Counted from the stretch's first letter, positions 9,401-18,740 are shown. The stretch is DNA of 64,000 bases from DATMER01 sp034667225 (GCA_034667225.1 JAXDKG010000040.1:62001-126000); one strand, 5' to 3'. Numbers and translations are program-made. The notes: a model not told the origin generated them from the sequence alone.

Positions 9401-12367
9401 GTCAAGATCTCGCTCGCCCAGCTGCTCGAGGAGCTCACCACGATCGACGCCGTGGCGGGCTACCTCGACCGTGTGCTTCCGTCCGAACCCGCGCTGGCGC
9501 CGACCGTGGCTGCCGTGCCTGTGGCCGAGCCCGTGCGCGAGCCGTTCGTTCCAATACGAACCGCCGCCGCGGAGCCTGCCGAGAACCTGAGCTCCAGACA
9601 GCAGGCGCATCTGCGGGAGCTCGTCGAACGCTACACGAAGCGAACACGGGAATCCAAGCGGCTGACCCAGCTCCACCGTCCCCGGCTGGCCGAAAACCGC
9701 GCCTCGGTGGGCTTCCGGCTCGCCTGGAAGGAACTCGTCTATCCGATCGTCGGCCGCAGCTCCGCCGGCTCCCGCTTCCAGGACGTCGACAGCAACGAGT
9801 ACGTGGACCTGGCCATGGGTTTTGGAGTCAATCTGTTCGGCCATTCCCCCGACTTCATCACCCGGGCTCTGGAAGAGCAGCTTCGCCGGGGGGTCCAGAT
9901 CGGCCCGCAATCGGATCTCGCGGGCGAGGTGGCGGAGCTGATCAGCGAGCTGACGCAGATGGAGCGGGTGGTGTTCTGCAACTCGGGGACGGAGGCCGTG
10001 ATGACGGCCCTGCGCCTGGCGCGTGCAGTGACCGGCCGCGAAAAGATCGCCAGCTTCGTCGGTTCCTACCACGGCTCGTTCGATGGCACCCTGGCGCGGG
10101 GTCTGTCCCGGAACGGTGAACCGGTCTCGGTGCCGCTCGCGCCGGGAGTGCTGCCGGGCATGGTCAAGGACGTGCTGCTCCTGGACTATGCCACGCCCTC
10201 TTCGCTCGAGCTTCTGGAGCGGCGGGCCGGCGAGCTGGCCGCGATTCTCGTCGAGCCGGTGCAGAGCCGCCGTCCGGGCCTGCGGCCGCAGGAGTTCCTC
10301 CAGGCTCTGCGGCGGCTCGCCGAAAGGTCTGGCGCAACCCTCATCTTCGACGAGGTGATCACGGGCTTCCGCATCCATCCCGGAGGTGCCCAGGCCTGGT
10401 TCGGAGTGCAGGCGGATCTCGCCACGTACGGCAAGGTCATCGGCGGCGGCATGCCCATCGGCGTCGTGGCCGGCAAGTCCGCCTACCTCGATGCGATCGA
10501 CGGCGGCGGGTGGAGCTTTGGCGACGACTCGTCCCCACAGGCCGGCAAGACGTTCTTCGCCGGGACGTTCTGCAAGCATCCGCTCTCCATGGCTGCCGCC
10601 CGCGCCGTGCTGCGCCGGATGAAGGCGGAGGGGCCGGAGCTGCAGCGGGTGCTGAACGAGAAGACGTCGAGGCTCGCCGCCCGGCTCAACGAAGTCTTCG
10701 CGCGGGCCGGTGCGCCGATCCAGGTGACCCACTTCGGCTCGCTCTTCCGGTTCGAGTTCGATGCCGAGGCGATCTGGAGCGATCTGTTCTTCTATCACCT
10801 CGCCGAGAAGGGGGTCTATGTTTGGGAGGGGCGGACCTGCTTCCTCTCGACAGCCCACACCGAGGCCGACCTCCAGCACATCGTCCGCGCGGTACGGGCG
10901 GCCGTGGCGGAGCTGCAGGCCGGCGGCTTCTTCACATCCACCCCAGGAGCGGAGCGCTGGAGCCTGCCGACGACGGAAGCCCAGCAGGGGCTGTGGGCCC
11001 TGGCGCAGACCGGCGCCGCAGCCTGCCGTGCGTTCAACGAGAGCCTCTCTTTGCATTTCCGCGGTCCGCTGCGCCTGGACGTGCTGCGCGGCGCCCTCCA
11101 AGCGCTGATCGATCGCCACGAGTCGCTGCGGACGACGCTGAGCACCGACGGGCTCCGGCAGAGAATCCACCCCGCGTTGCGGCTGAGGGTTCCCCTGATC
11201 GATTTTCCCGCTCTGCCCGCGAGCGCGATCGAGCTTGCCGTCCAGGGCTGGCTCGCCGGGGAGAGCGACCAGATTTTCGACCTCTCCGCCGGTCCGCTGG
11301 TGCGGGCCGGAGTCGGCAGGCTGGCGCAGGATCACCACATCGCGCACTTCACCGCCCATCACCTGGTCATCGACGGATGGTCGTTCGGCGTCCTGTCGAG
11401 CGAGCTCAGAAGCCTCTACCAGGCAGGCTGCGAGGGACAGGTCTGTCACTTGCCGACAGTGGCGAGGTACAGCGATTACGTGGAATGGCAGCGCGTCCTG
11501 GAGGAGAGTGGCGCAATGGAGGAAGCCGAGGCCTTCTGGCTTCTGCAGTTCGCGGATCGGGTCCCGGTCCTGGAGCTTCCGGCCGACCGCCTGCGTCCGG
11601 CGGTCAAGACCTATCGCGGCGGCCGCAGGTCGAGAGTGCTCACCCCCGGCTTGGCCGAGGCGTTGAAACGTCTGAGCGCGGAGCAGCATTGCACGGTCCT
11701 GATGGTGCACCTTGCCGCGTACAGCGCCCTGCTGCATGGCCTGACCGGCCAGCCGGACCTCGTGGTCGCGATCCACGGTGCGCAGCAGCCTGCCGTGGCG
11801 AAATCCAACCTCGTCGGCTATTGCCTCAACCTGCTGGCGCTCCATAGCCGGGCCGCGGACGATCCGACGTTCAGCGATCACCTCGCCAGGACCAAAAGGC
11901 TGGTGCTCGATGCCTCCGACCACCAGATCTATCCGTTCAACCGTCTGGTCAAGAAGCTCGGCCTGCGGCGCGATCCCGCCCGAAGCCCTCTGGCGGCTGC
12001 CTCTTTCATGTACGAGCGACCGGAGACCTGGATCACCGCGGGCGGCCTTGAGGTGGATTTCAGAGTGAATCTCAACAGCTCGTCCCGCATCGATCTCTCG
12101 TGGCAGGTCAACGAGCGCGACGACCACCTGTCGGTGACGTGTGTGTTCAACCGCGACATCCTGGTGGCGGAGACGGTCGATCTCTGGCTGGCGCATTACG
12201 ACCGGGCGCTCGCAGCCGTGGCGGAACGGCCCGAGACGAGGCTCGGGACGTTGCGCGACATGCTCCTGGAGGCCGATGTGCAAGGACGGCTCGAGAGCCT
12301 GCAGCAGAGAAGGATCGAAAACCTGAGCCGATTGAGAGAGGTTCGGCGCACCGCCGTGCGCGCCTGA
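6488..12367 (+). CDS. Hybrid PKS-NRPS: KS-AT-ACP-aminotransferase-C
   Basis: A 1959-residue PKS module ending in a condensation domain. The ketosynthase (about 12-430) has the Cys in ACSTS (about 182), EAHGTGT and NLGHLD, so its Cys-His-His set is intact. The acyltransferase (about 535-850) has GHSLGEY (about 627) and HAFH, the motif expected for malonyl-CoA. The ACP has GVDSLL (about 955). A class III PLP aminotransferase (about 1060-1480, Lys in YGKVIGGG about 1315) follows, then a C domain with HHLVIDGWS (about 1623). There is no KR, DH or ER, so the beta-ketone should be directly converted to a beta-amine, as in microcystin McyE or iturin/mycosubtilin synthases. The upstream donor is the Gly module. 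The C domain has no A-T behind it and should work with the synthetase at 14562. GGAGAAGAGC precedes the ATG. Confidence 0.95.
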   Translation: MDGTELTGRGNEIAIIGMAGRFPGAGSIDELWQNLRDGVESISFLTDEEAVAAGLPADQLGVENLVRAGGVLAGADLFDAAFFGIPPVLAQIMDPQHRLFLEFAWEALESAGCDPQRIRGAVGVYAGAALNSYLLQNLAEIRRLSRSVGHFQAFILNDKDFLATQTAYRLNLRGPSVCVQSACSTSLVAVHLACQSLLNGECDMALAGGAAISVSQGGYLYAEGGVLSPDGHCRAFDAQAGGTVPGSGVAIVVLKRLEDALADGDRIEAVIKGSAINNDGSAKAGFTAPSVDGQARVISEALAVAGVDPGSVSYVEAHGTGTALGDPIEVSALTQVFRSATRKRHFCALGSVKTNLGHLDVAAGIAGLIKAVLALRHRELPPSLHFERPNPEIDFDDSPFYVNTSLSAWESNGHPRRAGVSSFGIGGTNAHVVLEEAPEARVERPPASSRMQLLILSARSPSALEAATSNLAEFLRRDPGVDLADVAYTLQVGRAGFAHRLALVCQDAGEAAQALLSNKRVATGTSRPSPPIVAFLFPGQGAQHAGMGADLYASQPVFRAEVDRCAELLRPRLGFDLRSVLYPPGIAGDEAAERLKQTAITQPALFVVEYALARLWLDWGVRPGAMIGHSLGEYTAACLAGVLSLEDALALVALRGELMQGMAGGSMLSVPLPEAEIVSLLGAELSLASVNGRDRCVVSGPVDAVKSLVSRLGKSGIACRLLETSHAFHSAQMDPILNAFSEMVREVRLAPPVLPYLSNLTGTWITPEQAVDPRYWVRHLRETVRFAAGLDELLSEPGRVLLEVGPGNSLSTLARQQGNWDPDLVIASMRHPRERAADEESLLRALGRLWLAGVEPDWDMVHGTRRLRLRLPTYPFERQRFWLEPPAQARESHIPAAAAAGLEEPVEVPAVQSSEPRDTRRLEILQSLRSLVARLIGAEISDAHLHTSFLEVGVDSLLLIQTSQAIRERFGVKISLAQLLEELTTIDAVAGYLDRVLPSEPALAPTVAAVPVAEPVREPFVPIRTAAAEPAENLSSRQQAHLRELVERYTKRTRESKRLTQLHRPRLAENRASVGFRLAWKELVYPIVGRSSAGSRFQDVDSNEYVDLAMGFGVNLFGHSPDFITRALEEQLRRGVQIGPQSDLAGEVAELISELTQMERVVFCNSGTEAVMTALRLARAVTGREKIASFVGSYHGSFDGTLARGLSRNGEPVSVPLAPGVLPGMVKDVLLLDYATPSSLELLERRAGELAAILVEPVQSRRPGLRPQEFLQALRRLAERSGATLIFDEVITGFRIHPGGAQAWFGVQADLATYGKVIGGGMPIGVVAGKSAYLDAIDGGGWSFGDDSSPQAGKTFFAGTFCKHPLSMAAARAVLRRMKAEGPELQRVLNEKTSRLAARLNEVFARAGAPIQVTHFGSLFRFEFDAEAIWSDLFFYHLAEKGVYVWEGRTCFLSTAHTEADLQHIVRAVRAAVAELQAGGFFTSTPGAERWSLPTTEAQQGLWALAQTGAAACRAFNESLSLHFRGPLRLDVLRGALQALIDRHESLRTTLSTDGLRQRIHPALRLRVPLIDFPALPASAIELAVQGWLAGESDQIFDLSAGPLVRAGVGRLAQDHHIAHFTAHHLVIDGWSFGVLSSELRSLYQAGCEGQVCHLPTVARYSDYVEWQRVLEESGAMEEAEAFWLLQFADRVPVLELPADRLRPAVKTYRGGRRSRVLTPGLAEALKRLSAEQHCTVLMVHLAAYSALLHGLTGQPDLVVAIHGAQQPAVAKSNLVGYCLNLLALHSRAADDPTFSDHLARTKRLVLDASDHQIYPFNRLVKKLGLRRDPARSPLAAASFMYERPETWITAGGLEVDFRVNLNSSSRIDLSWQVNERDDHLSVTCVFNRDILVAETVDLWLAHYDRALAAVAERPETRLGTLRDMLLEADVQGRLESLQQRRIENLSRLREVRRTAVRA

Positions 12368-12382
12368 CCGGAGAGGATGGTC

Positions 12383-13459
12383 ATGGAGCCTTTACAGCCA
12401 AAGAGACCCAGCTTCGCCGAGAGGGGCGCGAGAGGCCGGCAGGCCTTGAGCGTCTCCAAGGACAGTCTCACGACCTGCCAGGACCTGCGGCCCGGGCAGA
12501 GCCTCCCCCTTGTCATCCGCCCCGCCGTAGAGCGCCTCAATCTCGTGGCGTGGGCGGAAGAGAACCGCGACGTCATCGACGAGAAGCTACGCCTGCACGG
12601 CGGGCTGCTCTTCCGGGGTTTCGGGATTGCCGCGGCCGAGGAGCTCGAGCGCTTCATCGCCTCCTCCTCGGGCGCTCCGCTCGAGTACACCGAGCGCTCG
12701 TCGCCGCGCAGCACGGTGAGCGGCAGGATCTACACCTCGACGGACTATCCGGAGCGAGAGACCATCTTCCTCCACAACGAACAGTCCTACAACATCAATT
12801 TTCCGCTGAAGATCTATTTCCTCTGCGCCACCCCGGCCGAGCGCGGCGGTGAGACGCCGATCGCCGACTGCCGCCGGGTTCTCGCGCGCATCGATCCGCG
12901 GATCCGGGAGCGGTTCGCCGCACAGGGGTACGCCTACGTCCGGAATTTCGGTGCCGGGCTGGGGCTCTCCTGGCAGGACGCCTTCCAGACCGAGGACCGG
13001 CAGGCGGTGGAGCGTTATTGCCAGAAATCAGACATCGATCTCGAGTGGAGGAGCGGGCAGCGGCTGCGGACGCGGCAGGTCCGGCCGGCGATCGTCAGGC
13101 ATCCGCGGACGGGGGAGGAGGTCTGGTTCAATCATGCCACGTTCTTCCACGTCTCGACGTTGGCTCCCGCAATCCGCGAAGGGCTGCTGGCGGGAGTCCC
13201 AGAAGAGGATCTACCGAACAACACCTACTACGGCGATGGCAAGCCCATCGAGCCGGAGGTGATGGAGGCTCTGCGTGGGGCCTATCGTGCGGAGACCATG
13301 ACGTTTACCTGGGAGAGGGGAGACGTGCTGATGCTCGACAACATGATGGTGGCGCACGGCCGCGCTCCTTTTACCGGTCCGCGCAAGGTCGTGGTCGGGA
13401 TGGCGGAGCCCTGCAGCCACCATGATCTCCGCCCCATGGCGGAAGGGAATCCTGTATGA
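12383..13459 (+). CDS. SyrP/TauD-like Fe(II)/2-oxoglutarate hydroxylase 1
   Basis: Member of the TauD/TfdA clavaminate-synthase-like oxygenases, about 358 aa, probably hydroxylating an NRPS-bound amino acid. Seen: metal ligands HNE (about residue 131) and the distal His in AHGRAPF (about 324), followed by the 2-oxoglutarate-binding Arg in GPRKV. RGGETPIAD is also typical. Two ATGs compete, at 12377 and 12383. GGAGAGG (12370-12376) abuts the first but lies 6 nt from the second, so 12383 is chosen. It sits between the C-terminal C domain of the PKS protein and the C*-A-MT-T synthetase and overlaps the next hydroxylase by 4 nt. Substrate not determined; side-chain beta-hydroxylation of the residue loaded by 14562-18740 is the natural guess. 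Confidence 0.88.
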   Translation: MEPLQPKRPSFAERGARGRQALSVSKDSLTTCQDLRPGQSLPLVIRPAVERLNLVAWAEENRDVIDEKLRLHGGLLFRGFGIAAAEELERFIASSSGAPLEYTERSSPRSTVSGRIYTSTDYPERETIFLHNEQSYNINFPLKIYFLCATPAERGGETPIADCRRVLARIDPRIRERFAAQGYAYVRNFGAGLGLSWQDAFQTEDRQAVERYCQKSDIDLEWRSGQRLRTRQVRPAIVRHPRTGEEVWFNHATFFHVSTLAPAIREGLLAGVPEEDLPNNTYYGDGKPIEPEVMEALRGAYRAETMTFTWERGDVLMLDNMMVAHGRAPFTGPRKVVVGMAEPCSHHDLRPMAEGNPV

Positions 13460-14517
13460 CGACGAACGCGGATCGAGAACAGCCCAGGCGGAAGCTGCCT
13501 TCCGGGTTTGGCGCGAGCGGCCGCAAATCGGTCAGGGTGTCGCGTGAAGCCCTCGTGAAGGCCGGGTTTTTCGATCCACAGACGCGCTTTCCGCTCGTGA
13601 TGGCCCCGAGCGTCGAAAGCGTCCATCTCGCCTCGTGGATCGAGGAGGGCCGCGCCACTCTCGAGCAGGATCTGCTCCGGCACGGCGCGATCCTGTTCCG
13701 CGGCTTTCCGATCGACTCCATCACCGCGTTTGAGCAGTGCGTTCGCGCCTTCTCGCCCAACCTCCTCGATTATCAGGAGCGGGCGGCGCCGCGCCTCGCC
13801 GTGGGCCGGAACGTATATACCTCGACGGAGTTCCCGGCCCATCAGGAAATTCCGCTGCACCATGAGATGTCCTATTCTCACCAGTGGCCCGAGCGGATTT
13901 TTTTCTTCTGCGTCCGCGCCGCCGAGACCGGCGGCGCCACTCCCATCGTGGACGACCGCGGAGTGTTCAGCCTCATCCCCGCTGAGATCAAGGAAGAGTT
14001 CCTGCGCAAGAAGCTGATGTACATGCGCAATTATGGCGAGACCCTCGATCTCCCCTGGCAGGAGGTCTTCCAGACCAACGAGCGGGCGGATGTCGAAGCC
14101 TATTGCGGCAAATCGGGCATCGATTTCGAGTGGAAGGCCGATGGGGGGCTGCGAACGCGGCAGGTGCGCCAGGTGGTGGCCGTTCATCCGGCGACCGGCG
14201 ACACGGTCTGGTTCAACCACGCGCATATCTTCCACCCTTCGAGCCTCGAGCCGGCGGTGCGCGATGCCCTGCTGTCTCAATTCGCGGCGGACGACCTGCC
14301 GCGCAACGTCATCTTCGGCGATGGCTCGCCCATCCCGACGTCGATGTTGGACGAGATCCGCGCCATCTACCGTGCGGCCGCCGTCCGCTTCCCGTGGCAG
14401 CAGGGAGACATCCTGATGTTGGACAACGTCCTCGCCTCCCATGGACGTGAGGCGTTCTCCGGGCCGCGGCAGATCGTCGTGGCGATGACGGACCTCCATA
14501 CCTCCGATCTTTCGTGA
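13456..14517 (+). CDS. SyrP/TauD-like Fe(II)/2-oxoglutarate hydroxylase 2
   Basis: Second oxygenase of the same family, 353 aa, clearly homologous to its neighbours but more diverged. Ligands: HHE in LHHEMSY (about residue 135) and the distal His in SHGREAF (about 328), with GPRQIVV carrying the 2-oxoglutarate Arg. The start ATG overlaps the preceding stop (ATGA), which implies translational coupling. With 12383 it forms a tandem pair in front of one synthetase module, while the other hydroxylating module has only one such gene. It may therefore act on a second position, on a different residue, or in sequence after the first. All motif residues needed for activity are present. Confidence 0.87.
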   Translation: MTTNADREQPRRKLPSGFGASGRKSVRVSREALVKAGFFDPQTRFPLVMAPSVESVHLASWIEEGRATLEQDLLRHGAILFRGFPIDSITAFEQCVRAFSPNLLDYQERAAPRLAVGRNVYTSTEFPAHQEIPLHHEMSYSHQWPERIFFFCVRAAETGGATPIVDDRGVFSLIPAEIKEEFLRKKLMYMRNYGETLDLPWQEVFQTNERADVEAYCGKSGIDFEWKADGGLRTRQVRQVVAVHPATGDTVWFNHAHIFHPSSLEPAVRDALLSQFAADDLPRNVIFGDGSPIPTSMLDEIRAIYRAAAVRFPWQQGDILMLDNVLASHGREAFSGPRQIVVAMTDLHTSDLS

Positions 14518-14561
14518 TTCCGAGGCGATCCAACAGCTTCGCCCAGGCAAGGAGCGGTTGA

Positions 14562-17500
14562 ATGGAACAGGAGACAATCGAGGGATTCCGGCTTTCGCCT
14601 CAGCAGCGGCGCCTCTGGTCCATCGCCGGAAAGCCTCCATCGTGCCAGATGCACTGCGCCGTCCTGATCGAGGGTCCGCTGCATCGGAGTGCCCTGCGGG
14701 CGGCGGTGCAAACGACCGTCGAGCGGCATGAGATCCTGCGGACCACCTTCGCCTGCCTGTCGGGCATGGACGTGCCGATCCAGGTGATCGGCAGATACGA
14801 TCCGCGGATCTACCGCGAGGTCGACTTTCGGGAGTTGTCTCCCGCTGCCAGGGACGCCGCGGTCGAGGAACTGCGCGCTCGGGAACGCTCTCTGCCCCGC
14901 GACCTGGCAAGGGACGCGGCCCTGCGGGCGACGTTGGTGCTGCTGGAGCCGCAACGCCATCTCCTGCTGCTCGGCGCATCTCCCCTCTGCTGCGACGTGC
15001 GGGGGATGCACAACTTCGTGCGCGAGGCTCACGCCGCCTACGCCGCCATCCTGGAGAACCGCAGCCTGGAGGAGGTGGCGGTGCAGTACGTCGACTTCTC
15101 CGAGTGGCAGAACGACCTGCTGGCGACGGAGGACGGCGAGCGGGAGAGAGAGCGCTGGAGCCGGCAGCATATGGCTTCGTCGAGCCTGCCGCTGTCCGGC
15201 GGCGCCGTGGCCGCGGGGGCGCCGGCGCAGAGACTCGACCTCGATCCTCGTCTGGCGGAGGAGATCCGGAAATTCTGCCTCACCATGGGGGCTACCCCTG
15301 CCGCTTTTTTCCTCACGGCCTGGGCGACCCTGCTCTGGCGTCTGAGCGGCGCGGAGGAGGTCTTCGTCGGCATCTGCTGCGATGGCCGGAGCTATGAGGG
15401 GCTGGAGAGCGGCATCGGCCTCTTCGCCCGCTACATGCCCTTGCCGTGCCAGCCAGCGGCGGGCGGCACGTTCCGGGAGCTCCTGCAGAGGATCGGCGGA
15501 GTTCTCGCCGACCTGGAGGCGCGGCAAGAGTACTTCACCTGGGATTTCATCGCGACGCAGGATGGAAGCGGAGAGGGCCGGCCGTTCTGCCATGCCTGTT
15601 TCGAAACCAGGCCGGTCTTCGCCACGCTGACGGCTGCCGGCGCATCGTTTTCCCTCGTCGAGGAGGCCTCCCGGATCGAGCGGTACGACATGGCGCTGGC
15701 CTGTGGTGGAGCGGACGGCCTGGGTTGGCTGGAGATGCAGCATGACTCCGAGAGGATCTCCCCCGCGGAGACCCGGCGTCTGCTGCTGCAGGTCGAAGCG
15801 ATCGCGCGGAGCGCGGTGGACGGCGGGGGCGGACCCCTCCGGGACCTGGACCTCCTGGGCGACGGCGAGCGCAGCCTCCTGGTGCATGAGCTCGGCCGCG
15901 GCGTGGCCTTCGACGTGCCCGACCTCTGCCTGCATCAGCTTTTCGAGGAGCAGGCAGCCCGTTCCCAGGAACGTCCCGCGATCCTCGCCGACGATGTGGT
16001 CCTGACCTATGGCGAGCTCAATGCGCGGGCGAACCGCCTTGCCCGTCGTCTGCGCGAGCTCTCGGTGAGCCGCGGCGAGCTGGTGGCCGTCTGTGCCGAG
16101 CGTTCACCGGAGATGATCATCGCCGTTCTGGCGGTCCTCAAGGCCGGCGCCGCCTACGTGCCTCTCGATCCGGATCATCCGCGCGCAGTTATTGCTTTCA
16201 TGCTTATGGATACGGCGGCCTCGGTGGTGCTCCTGCAGGAAGGCCTCCGCGGGAGACTGCCACAGCACGGAGGGCGCGCGATCGCGATGGATACCCTGGA
16301 GAAGGAGCTGCGGGGCTATGCCGGACACGATCTGGAGCCGGTGACGGAGGGCGCCGACCTCGCCTATGTGATCTACACCTCCGGCTCGACAGGCCGGCCC
16401 AAGGGAGTCATGGTGCCGCACCGTGCGATCTGCAACCGGCTGCTCTGGGCGCAGCGCGAGGACCCGTTGACCGCGGAAGACCGGGTCCTCCAGGCTGCCG
16501 CCGTCATCTTCGATTTCTCGGTCTGGGAGATCTTCGCGCCTCTCATCGCCGGAGCCGCGCTCGTGCTGGGCCGGCCGGGCGGAGCCCAGGACAGCGTCTA
16601 CCTGGTGCGCCTGATCGCCGAAAAGCGGGTCACCGTGGCCCACTTCGTGCCGCCCGCTCTCCAGGTCTTCCTCGACGAGAGGGGGATCGAGGAGTGCGCT
16701 TGCCTGGAAAAGGTCTTCAGCGGCGGCGACGTTCTCTCCGCCGAGCTGAGGGACCGCTGTCTCGCCCGTCTCCCGGCAATCCTCTACAACCAGTACGGAC
16801 CGACCGAGACCACGGTGGACTCCACCTTCTGGGTTTGCGAACGCGGTGCCGCCGATCCCGTTGTCCCGATCGGACGCCCGATAGCCAACACCCGGCTCTA
16901 CCTGCTCAACGAAGGGATGCGGCTGATGCCGATCGGCGCGGCGGGCGAGCTCTACATCGGCGGTGCCGGCGTCGCCCGCGGTTATCTGAACCGTCCCGCC
17001 CTGACCGCCGAGAGGTTCGTCCCCGATCCCTTCGCAGACGAACCCGGCGCGCGTCTCTACAAGACAGGGGACCTCGTCCGCTACCGGCCGGACGGCGCCG
17101 TCGAGTTCCTGGGGCGTCTTGATCAGCAGGTCAAGATCCGCGGAGTCCGCATCGAGCCCGGCCAGATCGAGGCCGCGCTCGCGCAGTTCCCGGGGATTCG
17201 GGCGGCGGTCGTGGCGGCGCGCGAAGACACCCCGGGGGAGCGGCGGCTGGTGGCGTACGTCGTGCCCCGCCAAGCGGGCTCCTCCGCGGGCGCGGACAAG
17301 GCTCGCCATCCACTGCCCAATGGAATGTCGATCTATCACCACAACCGGCATGAGACGGACCCGCTCTACCACGAGATCTTCGAAAAGCAGATCTACTTCC
17401 GGCATGGCATCGCCTTGCCGGAGCGCGCCTGCGTGGTGGATCTGGGGGCCAACATCGGGATGTTCACATTGTTCGTGAGCCAGTACTACCCGGGTGCCCG

Positions 17501-18740
17501 GATCTACGCAATCGAGCCCCTGGAGCCGCTGTTCCAGACACTCTCGGCCAACGTCGGCCTCTATGGGCCGCAGGTGAAACCGCTGCAGATGGGCGTGGCC
17601 GAGGCGAGCCGGCGGGAGAGCTATGTCTTCTATCCCGGTTACACGGTGATGTCAGGCGCCAGCGCCTCCGCCGACGCGCGGGAGGACATGGAGTTCGTCA
17701 AGGCGAACGTGATCCGCGAGGAGGGGGCGGAAGAGAGGGCGGTGCTTCTCGAGCACCTCGACGAGGTTCTCTCGGAGCGCTTCAAGCCCGAAATCCACGA
17801 GGTCCGCGTCGCCACTCTCTCGCAGGTGATCCGGGAGAATGGGATCGAGAAGATCGACCTTTTGAAGATGGACGTGCAGAGAGCCGAGCTGAGCGTGCTC
17901 GAAGGAATCGAGGAGCAGGACTGGGACAAGATCGGCCAGATCGTCCTCGAAGTCCACGACCGTCCGGGGAGCCCGCGCGAAGGCAGGCTCGCAAGGATTC
18001 TGTCCATGCTCGAGGCGCGCGGATTCCAGACCGTGGCCGAGCAGGACGAGACCACCCGGGACACCGACCACTACACCGTCTACGCCCGGCACCGAGTCCG
18101 CGCGGCGGCCGTCGATCAGCGCAGCCAGCCGTCCTTCGCGGCGGCGGAGGAGGACGAGCAGCTCTCGACCGGCGCCTTGCGGCTTTTCCTGCAGGCAAGA
18201 CTGCCCGAATCCATGATCCCTGCGCTCTTCGTCACGCTGGACAGCCTGCCGCTTCTGCCGAACGGGAAGATCGATCGGCGCGGCCTTCCTGCTCCCGGGC
18301 ACGGACGTCCCGGGATCGATACGCAATTCGTCGCTCCACGCACGCCGGAAGAGCGGCAACTCGCCGAAATCTGGGAGCAGGTCCTGCGCGTGGAGCGGGT
18401 GGGAATCCATGACAACTTCTTCGAGCTCGGAGGCGACTCGATCCTGAGCATCCAGATCTGCGCGCGAGCCAACAAGGCCGGGCTCCCCATCAATCCCATG
18501 CTGCTTTTCCGGACGCCGACCATCGGCGAGCTGGCGAAGCCCCTGACGGCATCGGCGCGGCTCGATCGGGCGCCGGACCAGAGACATGAGGACGCCGCTC
18601 TCGCCACCAACGGGGCGCCGGAGGCGAGCGAGGCGCACTACACCCCCGGGGATTTTCCCTACGCCGGGCTCGACCAGCAGGCGCTCGACAGGATCCTGGA
18701 ACAGATCGACAAGGCGAAGGACGAGCCGGCCAAAAGATGA
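14562..18740 (+). CDS. NRPS module: degenerate C-A-FkbM methyltransferase-T
   Basis: A 1392-aa single module. The N-terminal condensation-like domain (about 1-430) keeps the opening LSPQQRRLW and RHEILRTTF, but at the active-site position (about 135) it reads ASPLCCD instead of HHxxxDG, so it should not form peptide bonds. The A domain (about 460-905; SGSTGRPKG about 600) has the code DFWHFGQVDK, close to Ser codes but not a match I can name. Before its A10 motif (LPNGKIDR) an FkbM-type SAM methyltransferase is inserted (about 925-1170, VVDLGANIGMF). T has LGGDSIL (about 1290). With two hydroxylase genes directly upstream, O-methylation of a hydroxylated side chain is likely. The catalytic C is probably that at the end of the PKS protein. 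AAGGAG precedes the start. Confidence 0.93.
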   Translation: MEQETIEGFRLSPQQRRLWSIAGKPPSCQMHCAVLIEGPLHRSALRAAVQTTVERHEILRTTFACLSGMDVPIQVIGRYDPRIYREVDFRELSPAARDAAVEELRARERSLPRDLARDAALRATLVLLEPQRHLLLLGASPLCCDVRGMHNFVREAHAAYAAILENRSLEEVAVQYVDFSEWQNDLLATEDGERERERWSRQHMASSSLPLSGGAVAAGAPAQRLDLDPRLAEEIRKFCLTMGATPAAFFLTAWATLLWRLSGAEEVFVGICCDGRSYEGLESGIGLFARYMPLPCQPAAGGTFRELLQRIGGVLADLEARQEYFTWDFIATQDGSGEGRPFCHACFETRPVFATLTAAGASFSLVEEASRIERYDMALACGGADGLGWLEMQHDSERISPAETRRLLLQVEAIARSAVDGGGGPLRDLDLLGDGERSLLVHELGRGVAFDVPDLCLHQLFEEQAARSQERPAILADDVVLTYGELNARANRLARRLRELSVSRGELVAVCAERSPEMIIAVLAVLKAGAAYVPLDPDHPRAVIAFMLMDTAASVVLLQEGLRGRLPQHGGRAIAMDTLEKELRGYAGHDLEPVTEGADLAYVIYTSGSTGRPKGVMVPHRAICNRLLWAQREDPLTAEDRVLQAAAVIFDFSVWEIFAPLIAGAALVLGRPGGAQDSVYLVRLIAEKRVTVAHFVPPALQVFLDERGIEECACLEKVFSGGDVLSAELRDRCLARLPAILYNQYGPTETTVDSTFWVCERGAADPVVPIGRPIANTRLYLLNEGMRLMPIGAAGELYIGGAGVARGYLNRPALTAERFVPDPFADEPGARLYKTGDLVRYRPDGAVEFLGRLDQQVKIRGVRIEPGQIEAALAQFPGIRAAVVAAREDTPGERRLVAYVVPRQAGSSAGADKARHPLPNGMSIYHHNRHETDPLYHEIFEKQIYFRHGIALPERACVVDLGANIGMFTLFVSQYYPGARIYAIEPLEPLFQTLSANVGLYGPQVKPLQMGVAEASRRESYVFYPGYTVMSGASASADAREDMEFVKANVIREEGAEERAVLLEHLDEVLSERFKPEIHEVRVATLSQVIRENGIEKIDLLKMDVQRAELSVLEGIEEQDWDKIGQIVLEVHDRPGSPREGRLARILSMLEARGFQTVAEQDETTRDTDHYTVYARHRVRAAAVDQRSQPSFAAAEEDEQLSTGALRLFLQARLPESMIPALFVTLDSLPLLPNGKIDRRGLPAPGHGRPGIDTQFVAPRTPEERQLAEIWEQVLRVERVGIHDNFFELGGDSILSIQICARANKAGLPINPMLLFRTPTIGELAKPLTASARLDRAPDQRHEDAALATNGAPEASEAHYTPGDFPYAGLDQQALDRILEQIDKAKDEPAKR

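Noticed and set aside
6455..12283. 1942-codon open frame on the - strand opposite the PKS-NRPS gene
   Set aside because: High-GC codon bias leaves antisense frames open. Its translation has no family motifs, while the + strand gene has all KS, AT, ACP, aminotransferase and C motifs.
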